DNA of 64,000 bases from Peptoniphilaceae bacterium. Its GTDB lineage: Bacteria > Bacillota > Clostridia > Tissierellales > Peptoniphilaceae. The notes under the pieces are model-generated. The model saw only the letters and a list, made by a program, of their open reading frames with translations. It made no database searches and was not told where the DNA came from. A program made the position numbers and the translations under genes. Positions 41,590-50,241 of the stretch are shown piece after piece. The stretch's first letter is position 1. Each line of letters starts with the position of its first letter. The DNA lies in NCBI GenBank assembly GCA_902363535.1, contig CABJAE010000004.1, positions 101,108 through 165,107 of the forward strand, given 5' to 3'.

Positions 41590-43850
41590 TGAAAAATCCC
41601 ATTCATCGACGAATACCCCGGCTGTTTATTAAAAAGCCCGGCACCTATTTGCCTCTGTTTTTCATCTCCCTTCTCACCGTGGCATTCATCTCGTCCTTTT
41701 TCATCAGCCAAAATTCCATAAAGCCCATTTACTACCGGGGCCTTCGGGAAAACAAAGTGGAGGACGGCCAATTTCTTATGGCGGATCCTTTAACGAAAGA
41801 GGCGAAGGAGGCCATAGAAAAAAGGGATTTGGATCTCGCGGAAAATTTTTACAAGGACGTCCGCTTCCGCACCCCCGGCGATGACGATTCCCGGGAAAAA
41901 ATTCTTCGTACCTTCGTCAATCGGGAAAAGATCAACACCGCCGCCATTCACGCCGGCCGCCTGCCGGAAAAGAAAAACGAGGTGGCCATCGCCGCCAACT
42001 TGGCCAAGGCGAGCGAGCTTCACCTCGGCGATAGGCTTATCCTCGACGGCGACGATTATGTGATTACGGCCCTGGTAGCCACGCCGGATTACTCCACCAT
42101 TTTAAAAACCCAAGGGGATCTGGCCATGGACACGAAGCATTTTTCCGTGGCCTTCGTTACGAAAGAGGCCTTCGATTCCCTGAAGGAAAAGACCAATTAC
42201 CTCTACGCCTACAGAAATCACGCCCGCCTGTCGGAGGACGCGGCAAGGGATAAATTCGAAGACATTCTCACCGATGCACAAAGCTCAGGTCCCCTTCTCG
42301 GCGCCACCACCACCTACGACAATCGCTGCATCCAATACTTTGTCGACGACATGGGCGGCGACGTACCCATGATGATGATCACCATGGTGCTTCTGTTTAT
42401 TTCCCTGGGCTTTATCAGCGCCCTTCAAACCCGTGGCCTGTTGCGAGAAGAGGCGCCGGTGATCGGCACCCTCCTCGCCATGGGCTACGAGACGAAAGAT
42501 TTGATTCGCCACTACAGCCTCATCCCTACCTGCCTCACGATTTTCGCCGGGGTGGCGGGCAATATTATCGCCTATGTGAAGGGCTACGAGCTGTACGCCG
42601 GCCTTTACTACACCTCTTATAACCTGCCGCCCTTTGTTCCCGTTCTTTCGATAAAGGCCTTCGCCATCACCACCCTGATCCCCTTGGGCATCGTATGGCT
42701 GGTCAATCGCCTGCTTCTAATGCGCTACTTCCGCCTGTCGCCCCTTCGCTTTTTGCGGCGGGAATTTTACCGCAAAAAAAGAAGGAGCGCACCGTCTCTC
42801 GAGGGCCTTTCCCTTATACGTGCCGCCCGTCTGCGGATCCTGGGTGAAAACCGATTAAATATCCTCGCCCTTTTCTTCGGCATGTTCGTAGGCAATGCGC
42901 TTCTTCTCTTCTCCATGGCCCTGGGCCCTATGTTCGACGACTACACGGATTCCATACAAAAAGACATGAAGTACAATTACACCTATATGGTAAAAACACC
43001 GGATCCCGACGTTCACGCCGACAAGGGCCTAAGCCTAACCATGGACTATAAAAAGGGCGACGACAAAAGTGATCTTAACATCCTTGGTCCGGACAAGAAC
43101 ACGGCCTACGACAAGGATCTGCCATCGACCATGAAGGACGACAAGGTCGTGATCTCTACAGGCCTCGCCAAACGCGACAAGCTAAAGATCGGCGACACCA
43201 TCCAAGTAAAACTTCCCGGCAAAAAGGAATACAGAAAATTAAAAATCGCCGCCATTGCCCATGACATTCACTCCGTTCAGGCATTGATGCCCATGGAAAC
43301 ACTGAACAAATTTATCGACAAAGATGCAAAGAATTTCAATCTCTACTGGTCGCAAAAGCCGCTGCACGTGGACGACGAACGACTTCTTACCACCATCGAC
43401 CGGGCAAAGACCGGCGCTTACCTGGAGTCTTTTTTAGAAAATTTCGACGGCGCCCTGCTTACCACCCGTATTTTAGGCATAGTTTTCTACTTTACCTTAG
43501 TCTATACCGTAAGCAAGTTGATCTTGGAAAAATCTCAAAAGGATATTTGTTACCTGAAAATTTTCGGCTATAAAGACAGGGAAGTGGCATCCGTTTATCT
43601 ATTGGGCTTAGGTGTCGCCGTGGCGCTCTTTTATCCCCTGAGCCTGCCGCTCTTCGATCCCCTTATGCGCCATCTCTTCGCCCTGTCCGTATCGAAGCTT
43701 TCCGTCTACATGGAGCCTCACTTCGCCGCCGAGAGCTATGTTGCCATCTACGCTCTTGACCTCGCTGTCTTTGCCGCGGCCCAGGCTTTGGGCGTCAGGA
43801 AGATTAAGGGCTTGAATATGGTAGAAGAATTGAAAAAAGTCAGTGGCTGA
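41583..43850 (+). CDS. FtsX-like ABC transporter permease
   Basis: A 755-residue permease with an N-terminal membrane helix (YLPLFFISLLTVAFISSFFI), an extracytoplasmic domain (about 45-245), a three-helix FtsX block (about 255-390), a second extracytoplasmic domain (about 445-620) and a final FtsX block ending near VRKIKGLNMVEELKKV. ATG at 41583 overlaps the ATPase stop; a second ATG at 41589 is equally possible given AGGAGG. Substrate unknown. It may export or sense an envelope-active peptide. Confidence 0.9.
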   Translation: MVMKNPIHRRIPRLFIKKPGTYLPLFFISLLTVAFISSFFISQNSIKPIYYRGLRENKVEDGQFLMADPLTKEAKEAIEKRDLDLAENFYKDVRFRTPGDDDSREKILRTFVNREKINTAAIHAGRLPEKKNEVAIAANLAKASELHLGDRLILDGDDYVITALVATPDYSTILKTQGDLAMDTKHFSVAFVTKEAFDSLKEKTNYLYAYRNHARLSEDAARDKFEDILTDAQSSGPLLGATTTYDNRCIQYFVDDMGGDVPMMMITMVLLFISLGFISALQTRGLLREEAPVIGTLLAMGYETKDLIRHYSLIPTCLTIFAGVAGNIIAYVKGYELYAGLYYTSYNLPPFVPVLSIKAFAITTLIPLGIVWLVNRLLLMRYFRLSPLRFLRREFYRKKRRSAPSLEGLSLIRAARLRILGENRLNILALFFGMFVGNALLLFSMALGPMFDDYTDSIQKDMKYNYTYMVKTPDPDVHADKGLSLTMDYKKGDDKSDLNILGPDKNTAYDKDLPSTMKDDKVVISTGLAKRDKLKIGDTIQVKLPGKKEYRKLKIAAIAHDIHSVQALMPMETLNKFIDKDAKNFNLYWSQKPLHVDDERLLTTIDRAKTGAYLESFLENFDGALLTTRILGIVFYFTLVYTVSKLILEKSQKDICYLKIFGYKDREVASVYLLGLGVAVALFYPLSLPLFDPLMRHLFALSVSKLSVYMEPHFAAESYVAIYALDLAVFAAAQALGVRKIKGLNMVEELKKVSG

Positions 43851-43864
43851 AAAGTGGCCCCTGT

Positions 43865-43893
43865 TTGACTTTTCCTTTTTAACTGATTATACT
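43865..43893 (+). promoter_or_regulatory. Promoter of ahpC-ahpF
   Basis: TTGACT, 17-bp spacer, TATACT. The -10 lies within an imperfect inverted repeat TGATTATACTTATCA, which could be a peroxide- or metal-responsive operator; the match to the PerR consensus is partial. Confidence 0.75.
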
Positions 43894-43943
43894 TATCATT
43901 AGCAAGATACAGTATGATTTTTAGGAGATATAAGGAGAAAATT

Positions 43944-44513
43944 ATGGCTTTAATAGGAAAAACATTACCCGAGTTTAAACTCGACGCTTATAATCCCGCG
44001 AAGGACGAATTTGTAACGGTGTCCAACGACGATATGAAGGGTTCTTACACCGTTCTTATCTTCTACCCCGCCGATTTTACTTTTGTTTGTCCCACGGAGC
44101 TTGAAGATATGCAAGAATCCTACGACGAATTAAAATCCCTGGGCGCCGAAGTGTATTCGGTTTCCGTGGATACCCACTTCGTTCACAAAGCTTGGCACGA
44201 CAATTCTAAGGCCATCGGCAAGATCAAATACACCATGATCGGCGATTCCAACAAAGAACTCACGAGAGAGCTCGGCCTTCTCGACGACTCGGGCAAGGCC
44301 CATCGCGCCACTCTCGTCATCGACCCGGACAATGTGATCCAAACCGTGGAAATCAATGCCGACGGCATCGGCAGAAAAGCCAATGTCAATATTAACAAGG
44401 TGAAAGCGGCCAAATACGTCGCCGAACACCCGGGCGAAGCTTGCCCCGCCAAGTGGGAAAGCGAAGCGGACGCCACCCTTACGCCGGGACTGGACCTGGT
44501 AGGTAAAATCTAA
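43944..44513 (+). CDS. ahpC: Alkyl hydroperoxide reductase subunit C (peroxiredoxin)
   Basis: A 189-residue typical 2-Cys peroxiredoxin that reduces H2O2 and organic peroxides. Peroxidatic Cys49 lies in [12 protein letters not shown] and resolving Cys167 in [23 protein letters not shown] is AhpC-specific. The ATG at 43944 has AAGGAG; upstream in-frame starts do not. The reductase gene begins one base after the stop. Key oxygen defence in an anaerobe. Confidence 0.96.
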   Translation: MALIGKTLPEFKLDAYNPAKDEFVTVSNDDMKGSYTVLIFYPADFTFVCPTELEDMQESYDELKSLGAEVYSVSVDTHFVHKAWHDNSKAIGKIKYTMIGDSNKELTRELGLLDDSGKAHRATLVIDPDNVIQTVEINADGIGRKANVNINKVKAAKYVAEHPGEACPAKWESEADATLTPGLDLVGKI

Positions 44514-44514
44514 T

Positions 44515-46050
44515 ATGTTAGATACAAATCTAAAGAACCAGTTGGCCCAATACTTTGACCTCTTGAAAACGGAGGTCACTATTGGGCTTTCTGCTCATCA
44601 TGACGACGAAAATTGCAAAAAGGTTCGGGCTTTTGTCGAAGAAGTGGCGGCCTTGTCGGATAAAATCACCTTGGTGGAGAAAGATCTGACCTACAGCCCT
44701 TCCTTCGAAATCAAGGGAAGCTTCGATCACGGCAGGATCGTCTTCGCGGGGCTCCCCTTGGGCCACGAGTTCGCCTCTTTCGCCCTGGCCATGCTCCAGG
44801 CGGGGGGAATCGCTCCGAAAATAGACGATGCCGACAAGAAGCGGATCCAAGGCCTGGCGCCGGCGGATTTCGAAACCGTCGTGTCCCTTTCTTGCCACAA
44901 CTGCCCCGACGTGGTTCAGGCCCTGAACATTATGGCCATTATCAACCCGGCGATTAACCACACCATGATCGACGGCGGCAGCTTCCAAGATCTGGCGGAA
45001 TCCAGAGACGTTCTCGCCGTGCCCGCCATTTTCAAGGACGGGGACTTTTTCGAAGGGGGCAAGCAATCCCTTTCAAGCATTTTGGAAAAGCTCGGCAGCA
45101 AAGTGGACAAAGACGAATTTAAAGACAAGCCCCTTTTTGATGCCCTGATTATCGGCGGCGGGCCGGCGGCGGCTACTGCCGCCATTTACGCCGCAAGAAA
45201 GGGCATTAAAACCGGTCTCGTCGCCGGCGAATTCGGCGGTCAGGTGAAAGAGACGCTCTCCATCGAAAATATTCCCGGTTTTAAATACACGGAAGGCCCC
45301 GACTTTATGGATCAAATGGAAAATCAGGTCGCTTCCCTGGAGGTGGATAGGATGACCGGCGTCCTCGCCGACGGCATCCATACCACCGACAAACAGGTGG
45401 AGGTCAAGCTGAATAACGGTGCCAAGCTTTTTGCCAAGACGGTGATTATCGCCACCGGCGCCAGATGGCGACTCATCGGCATTCCCGGCGAAACGGAATT
45501 CAGAAACAAAGGCGTCGCCTATTGTACCCACTGCGACGGGCCCCTCTACAAAAGGAAAAATGTGGCCGTCATCGGCGGCGGCAACTCCGGCATCGAGGCG
45601 GCCATCGATCTGGCCGGCCTGGCCAAGCACGTCACCGTCTTGGAATTTTTACCGGATCTTAAGGCCGACGACGCCCTCTTGAAGAAACTAAAGACCCTCT
45701 CCAATGTGACGGTCATCACCAATGCCCAAACTACCGGTCTCTACGGCGACGGCAAAGTGGAAAAACTCGCCTACACGGATCGGATCAGCGGCAAGGCCGA
45801 GGAGATCCCCATTTCCGGCTGCTTTATTCAAGTGGGTCTGGTGCCCAATACGGAATGGCTAAAAGATTCCGGCCTGAATCTTTCCGACAGAGGCGAAATC
45901 CTCACGGCAGGAGACGGATCGACCAATGTGAAACGCGTGTTTGCCGCCGGCGATGCCACAGACACCCTCTTTAAGCAAATCGTCATTGCCGCCGGAAGCG
46001 GCGCCACCGCCGCCCTCGGCGCCTACAACTATCTTATGGTCAATGAATAA
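44515..46050 (+). CDS. ahpF: AhpF-like alkyl hydroperoxide reductase flavoprotein
   Basis: A 511-residue NAD(P)H-dependent reductase of AhpC. The N-terminal double thioredoxin-fold domain carries CHNC (Cys127/Cys130). The C-terminal thioredoxin-reductase domain has an FAD loop GGGPAAATAAIYAARKG, the redox pair CTHC (about 340), nucleotide loop GGGNSGIEAAIDLAG and FAD-contact FAAGDATDTLFKQI. This is the full AhpF layout, able to pass electrons from NADH to AhpC. Directly downstream of ahpC in one operon. Confidence 0.95.
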   Translation: MLDTNLKNQLAQYFDLLKTEVTIGLSAHHDDENCKKVRAFVEEVAALSDKITLVEKDLTYSPSFEIKGSFDHGRIVFAGLPLGHEFASFALAMLQAGGIAPKIDDADKKRIQGLAPADFETVVSLSCHNCPDVVQALNIMAIINPAINHTMIDGGSFQDLAESRDVLAVPAIFKDGDFFEGGKQSLSSILEKLGSKVDKDEFKDKPLFDALIIGGGPAAATAAIYAARKGIKTGLVAGEFGGQVKETLSIENIPGFKYTEGPDFMDQMENQVASLEVDRMTGVLADGIHTTDKQVEVKLNNGAKLFAKTVIIATGARWRLIGIPGETEFRNKGVAYCTHCDGPLYKRKNVAVIGGGNSGIEAAIDLAGLAKHVTVLEFLPDLKADDALLKKLKTLSNVTVITNAQTTGLYGDGKVEKLAYTDRISGKAEEIPISGCFIQVGLVPNTEWLKDSGLNLSDRGEILTAGDGSTNVKRVFAAGDATDTLFKQIVIAAGSGATAALGAYNYLMVNE

Positions 46051-46080
46051 AATAAAAAAGGTTCTCTATTAACCATTGAA

Positions 46081-46109
46081 GAGCTCGGTGAAAACCGGGC
46101 TCTTTTTTT
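46081..46109 (+). terminator. Terminator of ahpC-ahpF
   Basis: Stem GAGCTCGGT/ACCGGGCTC with a GAAA loop and eight T. Confidence 0.93.
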
Positions 46110-46187
46110 GTGCGCTTTGCCATGAAACCATCCATTGAGGACTTACTCCCCACGGAAAGTTTATAGCCATTTTGTATTTATCCCACC

Positions 46188-46208
46188 AAAAAAGCCCCTG
46201 CAGGGGCT
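46188..46208 (-). terminator. Terminator of pyrF-pyrE-ykvA
   Basis: Palindrome AGCCCCTGCAGGGGCT then six T on the minus strand, before the next operon's terminator, so the two operons converge. Confidence 0.88.
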
Positions 46209-46235
46209 TCCTTCGTTTATAAATTGTTCGAAAAA

Positions 46236-46724
46236 CTAGTCGTCGTAGTCGATGACCTTATAGCCCTCGAGATCCGGCGCCTCTTCCATGGTCATGCCGT
46301 AGACATCGTCCCCGTCATAATCATAGGCGTCGGCGGGGATCTGCGCTTCTTCCTCGTCGCGCCAGGCTTCGTAGGCCTTGATCTCCTTATCCAGCTTTTT
46401 AAATACATACATCAACACGGCCACGTCGTCGGCAAAGCCCACGGCGAAGATGAAGTCCGGCACGATATCCATGGGATTTACCAGATACATGAGCCCGGCC
46501 ACGATGAGAAAGAGGTTTCGCTTCTTCAGGCCTCGGTAGCGGCCGGTGATCGTGTCTTTTGCAAGCTTCCAGAGGAGCAGGCCCTCTCTTCGCACCTCGG
46601 CCATTTTGCCCTCGCCTTTTAAAAGGGCGAAGCTTTCTTCGGCGAGCTTTTCCATGCGCTCGGGATCGGAGACGATTTTCTTTGCGCGGGGCAGGTATTT
46701 AAAAAGGACCTTGGCCCAATTCAT
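46236..46724 (-). CDS. YkvA family (DUF1232) membrane protein
   Basis: A 162-residue protein with the DUF1232 core: LFLIVAGLMYLVNPMDIVPD (the signature YxxxPxDxxPD), then FIFAVGFADDVAVLMYVFKK. The C-terminal tail is strongly acidic (AYDYDGDDVYGM, VIDYDD). Family function is unknown. ATG at 46724 overlaps the pyrE stop as ATGA, with AAGGA just upstream. It rides at the end of the pyrimidine operon, probably for expression only. Confidence 0.85.
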   Translation of the reverse strand: MNWAKVLFKYLPRAKKIVSDPERMEKLAEESFALLKGEGKMAEVRREGLLLWKLAKDTITGRYRGLKKRNLFLIVAGLMYLVNPMDIVPDFIFAVGFADDVAVLMYVFKKLDKEIKAYEAWRDEEEAQIPADAYDYDGDDVYGMTMEEAPDLEGYKVIDYDD

Positions 46725-47350
46725 TCCTTGCACCAACTTTCGTCGTAGGGATCTTCGCGCCAACGATTGAGGCGGGCCTTTTCCTCTTCGCTTAAATCGC
46801 CGCGAGCCACGGCCACTTCCGCCAGTTCCGGGAAGGTGGCGAGGGATGCGTGTTTAAAGCCCGATGCCGCGAAGTTTTCTTCCGCCGCCTTTAATTCGTA
46901 GCTGAAAATGGAAATAATGCCCACCACATCGAGCCCTTCCGCTTCGCAGGCCTTGGCGGCGTCGATGGAGCTGCCTCCGGTGGAGAAGAGGTCTTCCACC
47001 ACCACGACTTTCTCTCCTTCTTTAAAGGCCCCTTCGATTCGCTTGTTCTTGCCGTGGTCCTTGGCCTTGGAACGAATAAAGCCCGAGGGCATATCCAAGA
47101 TCCAGGAGATGTAGGAGGCGTGGGGGATCCCCGCCGTGGCCGTGCCGAGGACAGCTTCGGCTTCGGGAAACTCACGCTTCACCAAATCCGCCAGGGCCTC
47201 TTCGATGACCTTCCTGGCCTCGGGATAGGAGAGGATCAGGCGATTGTCGCAGTAGATGGGGCTCTTAATCCCCGATGCCCAGGTAAAGGGCGCATTCGGC
47301 GACAAACTCACGGCGCCGATATCCAATAAATGTTCGCATACGGCTTTCAT
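46721..47350 (-). CDS. pyrE: Orotate phosphoribosyltransferase
   Basis: A 209-residue enzyme that makes OMP from orotate and PRPP in pyrimidine synthesis. Motifs: FTWASGIKSPIYCDNRL near the N-terminus, AKDHGKNKRIEG (catalytic loop) and the PRPP-binding VVVVEDLFSTGGSSIDAA. The start overlaps the pyrF stop as ATGA. Standard length. It follows pyrF and precedes ykvA. Confidence 0.96.
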   Translation of the reverse strand: MKAVCEHLLDIGAVSLSPNAPFTWASGIKSPIYCDNRLILSYPEARKVIEEALADLVKREFPEAEAVLGTATAGIPHASYISWILDMPSGFIRSKAKDHGKNKRIEGAFKEGEKVVVVEDLFSTGGSSIDAAKACEAEGLDVVGIISIFSYELKAAEENFAASGFKHASLATFPELAEVAVARGDLSEEEKARLNRWREDPYDESWCKE

Positions 47351-48060
47351 TGGTTACCTCCTAAAAATTCTTCTTTAATGGCTTTGTATGCCGCCACGGG
47401 ATCCTTGGCCTGTGTAATGGGCCGTCCCACGACGATGTAGTCAACGCCTATATCCCGGGCATCGGCCGGCGTGACCACCCGCTTTTGATCCCCGACACTT
47501 GCTCCCGCCGGGCGAATCCCCGGGCAGACTAGGGGGAAGGATTGGCGAATGTGTTCCCTTAAATACTTTCCTTCCATGGCCGAGGACACGACGCCGTCGG
47601 CACCGCCCTGAAGGGCCAAATGGGCCAGGTGGTACACCGCATCTTCCGCCGAGCGGTTTTCACCTAAGAGGGCTTCTTTTCTGCCTACATCGGAAAAAGA
47701 CGTGAGCACCGTCACCGCCAGGAGAATGGGCGGGCGATTCATGTCCTTCACCGCTTCTCTGGCGCGCATAAACATTTCCCGGCCGCCGGAGGCGTGGAGG
47801 GTGAGCATATCGACCCCGAGACCCTTTAAGGAGCGCACGGCTCCCGCCACGGTGTTGGGAATGTCGTGGAGCTTTAAATCCAAAAAGATCTTATAACCCT
47901 TGGTCTTCAGCTCCAATACGAAATCCGGTCCGGCGGCGTAGAACAGTTCCATGCCCACTTTCACGAAGGGTTTGTGCGCTTCGCCGTCGAAGCGGGCCAA
48001 AAATTCCCGTGCCACATTGGCTGAGGGAAAATCCAAAGCGACGATGACGTCTTTTTCCAT
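47347..48060 (-). CDS. pyrF: Orotidine 5'-phosphate decarboxylase
   Basis: A 237-residue TIM-barrel enzyme making UMP. Visible are IVALDFPSANVAREFL, VKVGMELFYAAG, the catalytic IFLDLKLHDIPNTV with the D-x-K-x-x-D set, and VCPGIRPAGA near the phosphate site. ATG at 48060 follows AAAGGAG; upstream in-frame frame is not translated from a good site. First gene of pyrF-pyrE-ykvA. TATACT at 48106-48111 is the likely -10; no pyr attenuator is seen in the short leader. Confidence 0.96.
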   Translation of the reverse strand: MEKDVIVALDFPSANVAREFLARFDGEAHKPFVKVGMELFYAAGPDFVLELKTKGYKIFLDLKLHDIPNTVAGAVRSLKGLGVDMLTLHASGGREMFMRAREAVKDMNRPPILLAVTVLTSFSDVGRKEALLGENRSAEDAVYHLAHLALQGGADGVVSSAMEGKYLREHIRQSFPLVCPGIRPAGASVGDQKRVVTPADARDIGVDYIVVGRPITQAKDPVAAYKAIKEEFLGGNQ

Positions 48061-48161
48061 AGTCAACTCCTTTATAGTTAATCCGTTTGATTTGTTTTCC
48101 AACATAGTATATACCGAAAAGAGGAAAAAAGAAACGAAGGCGCCCGCGGGATCGGCTTTCC

Positions 48162-49070
48162 TTATTGGACGCTGTCTTGTTCAATATGAAGGAGACACAG
48201 GGCCAAGGTCATGAGCCCGAGAAAGAGCCCAAAGGCGCCGTAAGCGGCAGCGGCGCGGATCACGCCGAGAGACCAAAGCCCGGCCAGGCAGTAGGCATAC
48301 ATGGCCGCCCAGAAAACAAAGAGCACCCAATCCTTCTTTCCCCGAAAGGAGAGATTCTTCCTCGCGCCCGCGAGGGTTATGATCAGCTTGAAAAACACGC
48401 CGCACCAAAGAATAAGAAAGGCCACGCAGCTGAACCACTCGTCGGTCAACCCGTCCAGAAAGAGGGCTACGGAGGAGAGGATTCCCACGACGGCCACGGC
48501 CGCCGCGCCAATGAGCAGGCTGATGAAAATTTCTTTTCCGGTCGAGGAGGGCGCGCGCTTTCGGCGAAGCTCTGTCATGTAAACCAAAGCCGGGGTTTCA
48601 AACATGTAGCCGAGAAAATTCACCCACACCACGCTCATAAAGAGATGATGGGTCACGGCGAGATTGATCGGCCTTCCGTCCCAGATCCAGAAGCCCCCGT
48701 CTAGGCGAATGGCCGCCACATCCAGCAAAAGGTCCATGGAGACCACGAGCCAGCCGGCAAAGAGGGCGGTCATCAAGGGGCCGAAGGGAAATTTTTTCGC
48801 GATGCGCCGGGCGCAGACGGCGACGCCGCCCCACATGAGGCCGCCGAAAAAGGGAAATTGATAGGGCGCAGGACCGACCTGAATATAAAAGGCGTGGCTG
48901 TAATGGTAGATGTCCGTCAGTCGAACGGCCAAGAGCTCCAAGGCGAAGCCCGCCAAGGCGGCGGAAAGAAACAGTTCCCCTTCTTCCCGGTCTCTCTTTC
49001 TCGTGATGTCGAAAATAAGCATGGCTGTCAAGATGTAGCACATGATCTCAAAGCCGTGGATCCAAACCAT
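48162..49070 (-). CDS. Polytopic membrane protein, carotenoid-hydratase-like (DUF422)
   Basis: A 302-residue protein with about eight hydrophobic spans. The middle reads VVSMDLLLDVAAIRLDGGFW then IWDGRPINLAVTHHLFMSVV. In CruF/DUF422 membrane hydratases a similar D-x-x-x-D-P-x-A-x-R-x-G-x-W-x-W pattern marks the core. Resemblance is limited, and no other carotenoid gene is present. AAGGGGGAA precedes the ATG. It is followed by pyrF only after a 100-bp gap. Confidence 0.55.
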   Translation of the reverse strand: MVWIHGFEIMCYILTAMLIFDITRKRDREEGELFLSAALAGFALELLAVRLTDIYHYSHAFYIQVGPAPYQFPFFGGLMWGGVAVCARRIAKKFPFGPLMTALFAGWLVVSMDLLLDVAAIRLDGGFWIWDGRPINLAVTHHLFMSVVWVNFLGYMFETPALVYMTELRRKRAPSSTGKEIFISLLIGAAAVAVVGILSSVALFLDGLTDEWFSCVAFLILWCGVFFKLIITLAGARKNLSFRGKKDWVLFVFWAAMYAYCLAGLWSLGVIRAAAAYGAFGLFLGLMTLALCLLHIEQDSVQ

Positions 49071-49143
49071 GCTTCCCCCTTTCTAAGCAGAGAGGAGCCC
49101 CAAACGCCGGACTCCTCACAGATTCACAGAAACCAATGCTTCC

Positions 49144-49920
49144 CTATTTGAATTTTTCGATTTCGTCCACGATGGCGCTTAACGAATCCACCTCGTAATC
49201 TTCGATGCGGCCCTTATCGGCGCATTGGGCGAGCTTCGGGTCGATGGGCAAGGCGCCCAGGTAGGGGATGCCTTTTTCCTCGGCGATGGCGGCGGTTTTG
49301 CTTACGCCGAAAATATCGTAGCGCACGCCGGTGTCCGGAGCGATAAAGTACTGCATGTTTTCCACAATGCCGATGACGGGCAGGCCCATCATCTTCGCCA
49401 TTTTAATGGCCTTTTCCACGATCATGGACACCAAGTCCTGAGGCGAGGTCACGATGACGATGCCGTCGACGGTCATGGTTTGAAAGACGGTGAGGGCCAC
49501 GTCGCCGGTGCCCGGAGGCATGTCGATAAAGAGGTAGTCTTTCTTGTCCCAATTCACGTCGCTCCAGAAGGTGGTGAGCATATTGCCCACAACCGGCGCC
49601 CGCCACAAAACGGGATCCGTCGGGCTTTCCAAAATGGAATTGACGCTCATAATGTCGATGCCCGTGGAGGTTTTTAAGGGGCGAATGCCCTTTTCCGTTT
49701 GAAAGACCGTGCCGTCGGTGCCGAAAATTTTCGGAACGGAGGGGCCCAAGATGTCCGCATCCAAGACGCCGACTTCTTTGTTTCTGCGCTTCATTTCCGA
49801 AGCCAAGAGGCCGGTGACCATGGATTTACCCACGCCGCCCTTACCGCTTAAGACGGCGATGGTTTTTCCGATGGAAGAATTTGCGTTCAGTGGTTTTTTT
49901 AGTGATTGTTTCTTTTCCAT
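49144..49920 (-). CDS. mrp: Mrp/NBP35 family Fe-S carrier ATPase
   Basis: A 258-residue P-loop ATPase of the Mrp/ApbC group that carries iron-sulphur clusters to target proteins. Features are the deviant Walker A IAVLSGKGGVGKSMV, LDADILGPSVPKIFG, FIDMPPGTGDVALTV and MQYFIAPDTGVRYDIFG. In most members the last block is NM(S)xFxCPxC with a CxxC; here MQYFIAPDTG lacks both cysteines, so cluster binding may differ. The N-terminal domain is also short. It sits 3 bp downstream of the thiamine-binding gene. Confidence 0.88.
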   Translation of the reverse strand: MEKKQSLKKPLNANSSIGKTIAVLSGKGGVGKSMVTGLLASEMKRRNKEVGVLDADILGPSVPKIFGTDGTVFQTEKGIRPLKTSTGIDIMSVNSILESPTDPVLWRAPVVGNMLTTFWSDVNWDKKDYLFIDMPPGTGDVALTVFQTMTVDGIVIVTSPQDLVSMIVEKAIKMAKMMGLPVIGIVENMQYFIAPDTGVRYDIFGVSKTAAIAEEKGIPYLGALPIDPKLAQCADKGRIEDYEVDSLSAIVDEIEKFK

Positions 49921-49923
49921 GGG

Positions 49924-50226
49924 CTACACTAATTTCGACATGACGGAGTTGACTTTTTGATCCAAGCTGGCCTTTTTGTCTCGGCGGTCGTCGATTTTGA
50001 CCACGGAGTAGACGCGATCGGCGCCGGCTTCAAAGACGGCTTCCTGCATTTTCCGCACACAGGCGAAGAGCTCGTCGATGTCTCCTTCGAGGACGGTGCC
50101 CATGGGGTTTAAGCGGATTTCCACTTTGTCGTTGTCTTTTACCGCATCGTAGGCCGCCGCAACAAAGGGGCTGCACGATGTCTTTTGGGTTCCGATGGGA
50201 ACGAGGGTTAATTCTACTACTGCCAT
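49924..50226 (-). CDS. Thiamine-binding protein family (MTH1187/YkoF-like)
   Basis: A 100-residue protein of the single ferredoxin-like domain group (DUF77): VVELTLVPIGTQKTSCSPFV at the N-terminus, LNPMGTVLEGDIDELFACVR, and RVYSVVKIDDRRDK. These proteins bind thiamine or related compounds in the cytoplasm in some species. GGAGG precedes the ATG. The gene is 15 bp from the lipase and 3 bp from mrp, so all are likely in one operon. Confidence 0.85.
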   Translation of the reverse strand: MAVVELTLVPIGTQKTSCSPFVAAAYDAVKDNDKVEIRLNPMGTVLEGDIDELFACVRKMQEAVFEAGADRVYSVVKIDDRRDKKASLDQKVNSVMSKLV

Positions 50227-50241
50227 AATGACCTCCTGTCG

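Noticed and set aside
48162..49070. Carotenoid pathway locus
   Set aside because: Only one weakly similar membrane protein is present; no phytoene synthase or desaturase is nearby.
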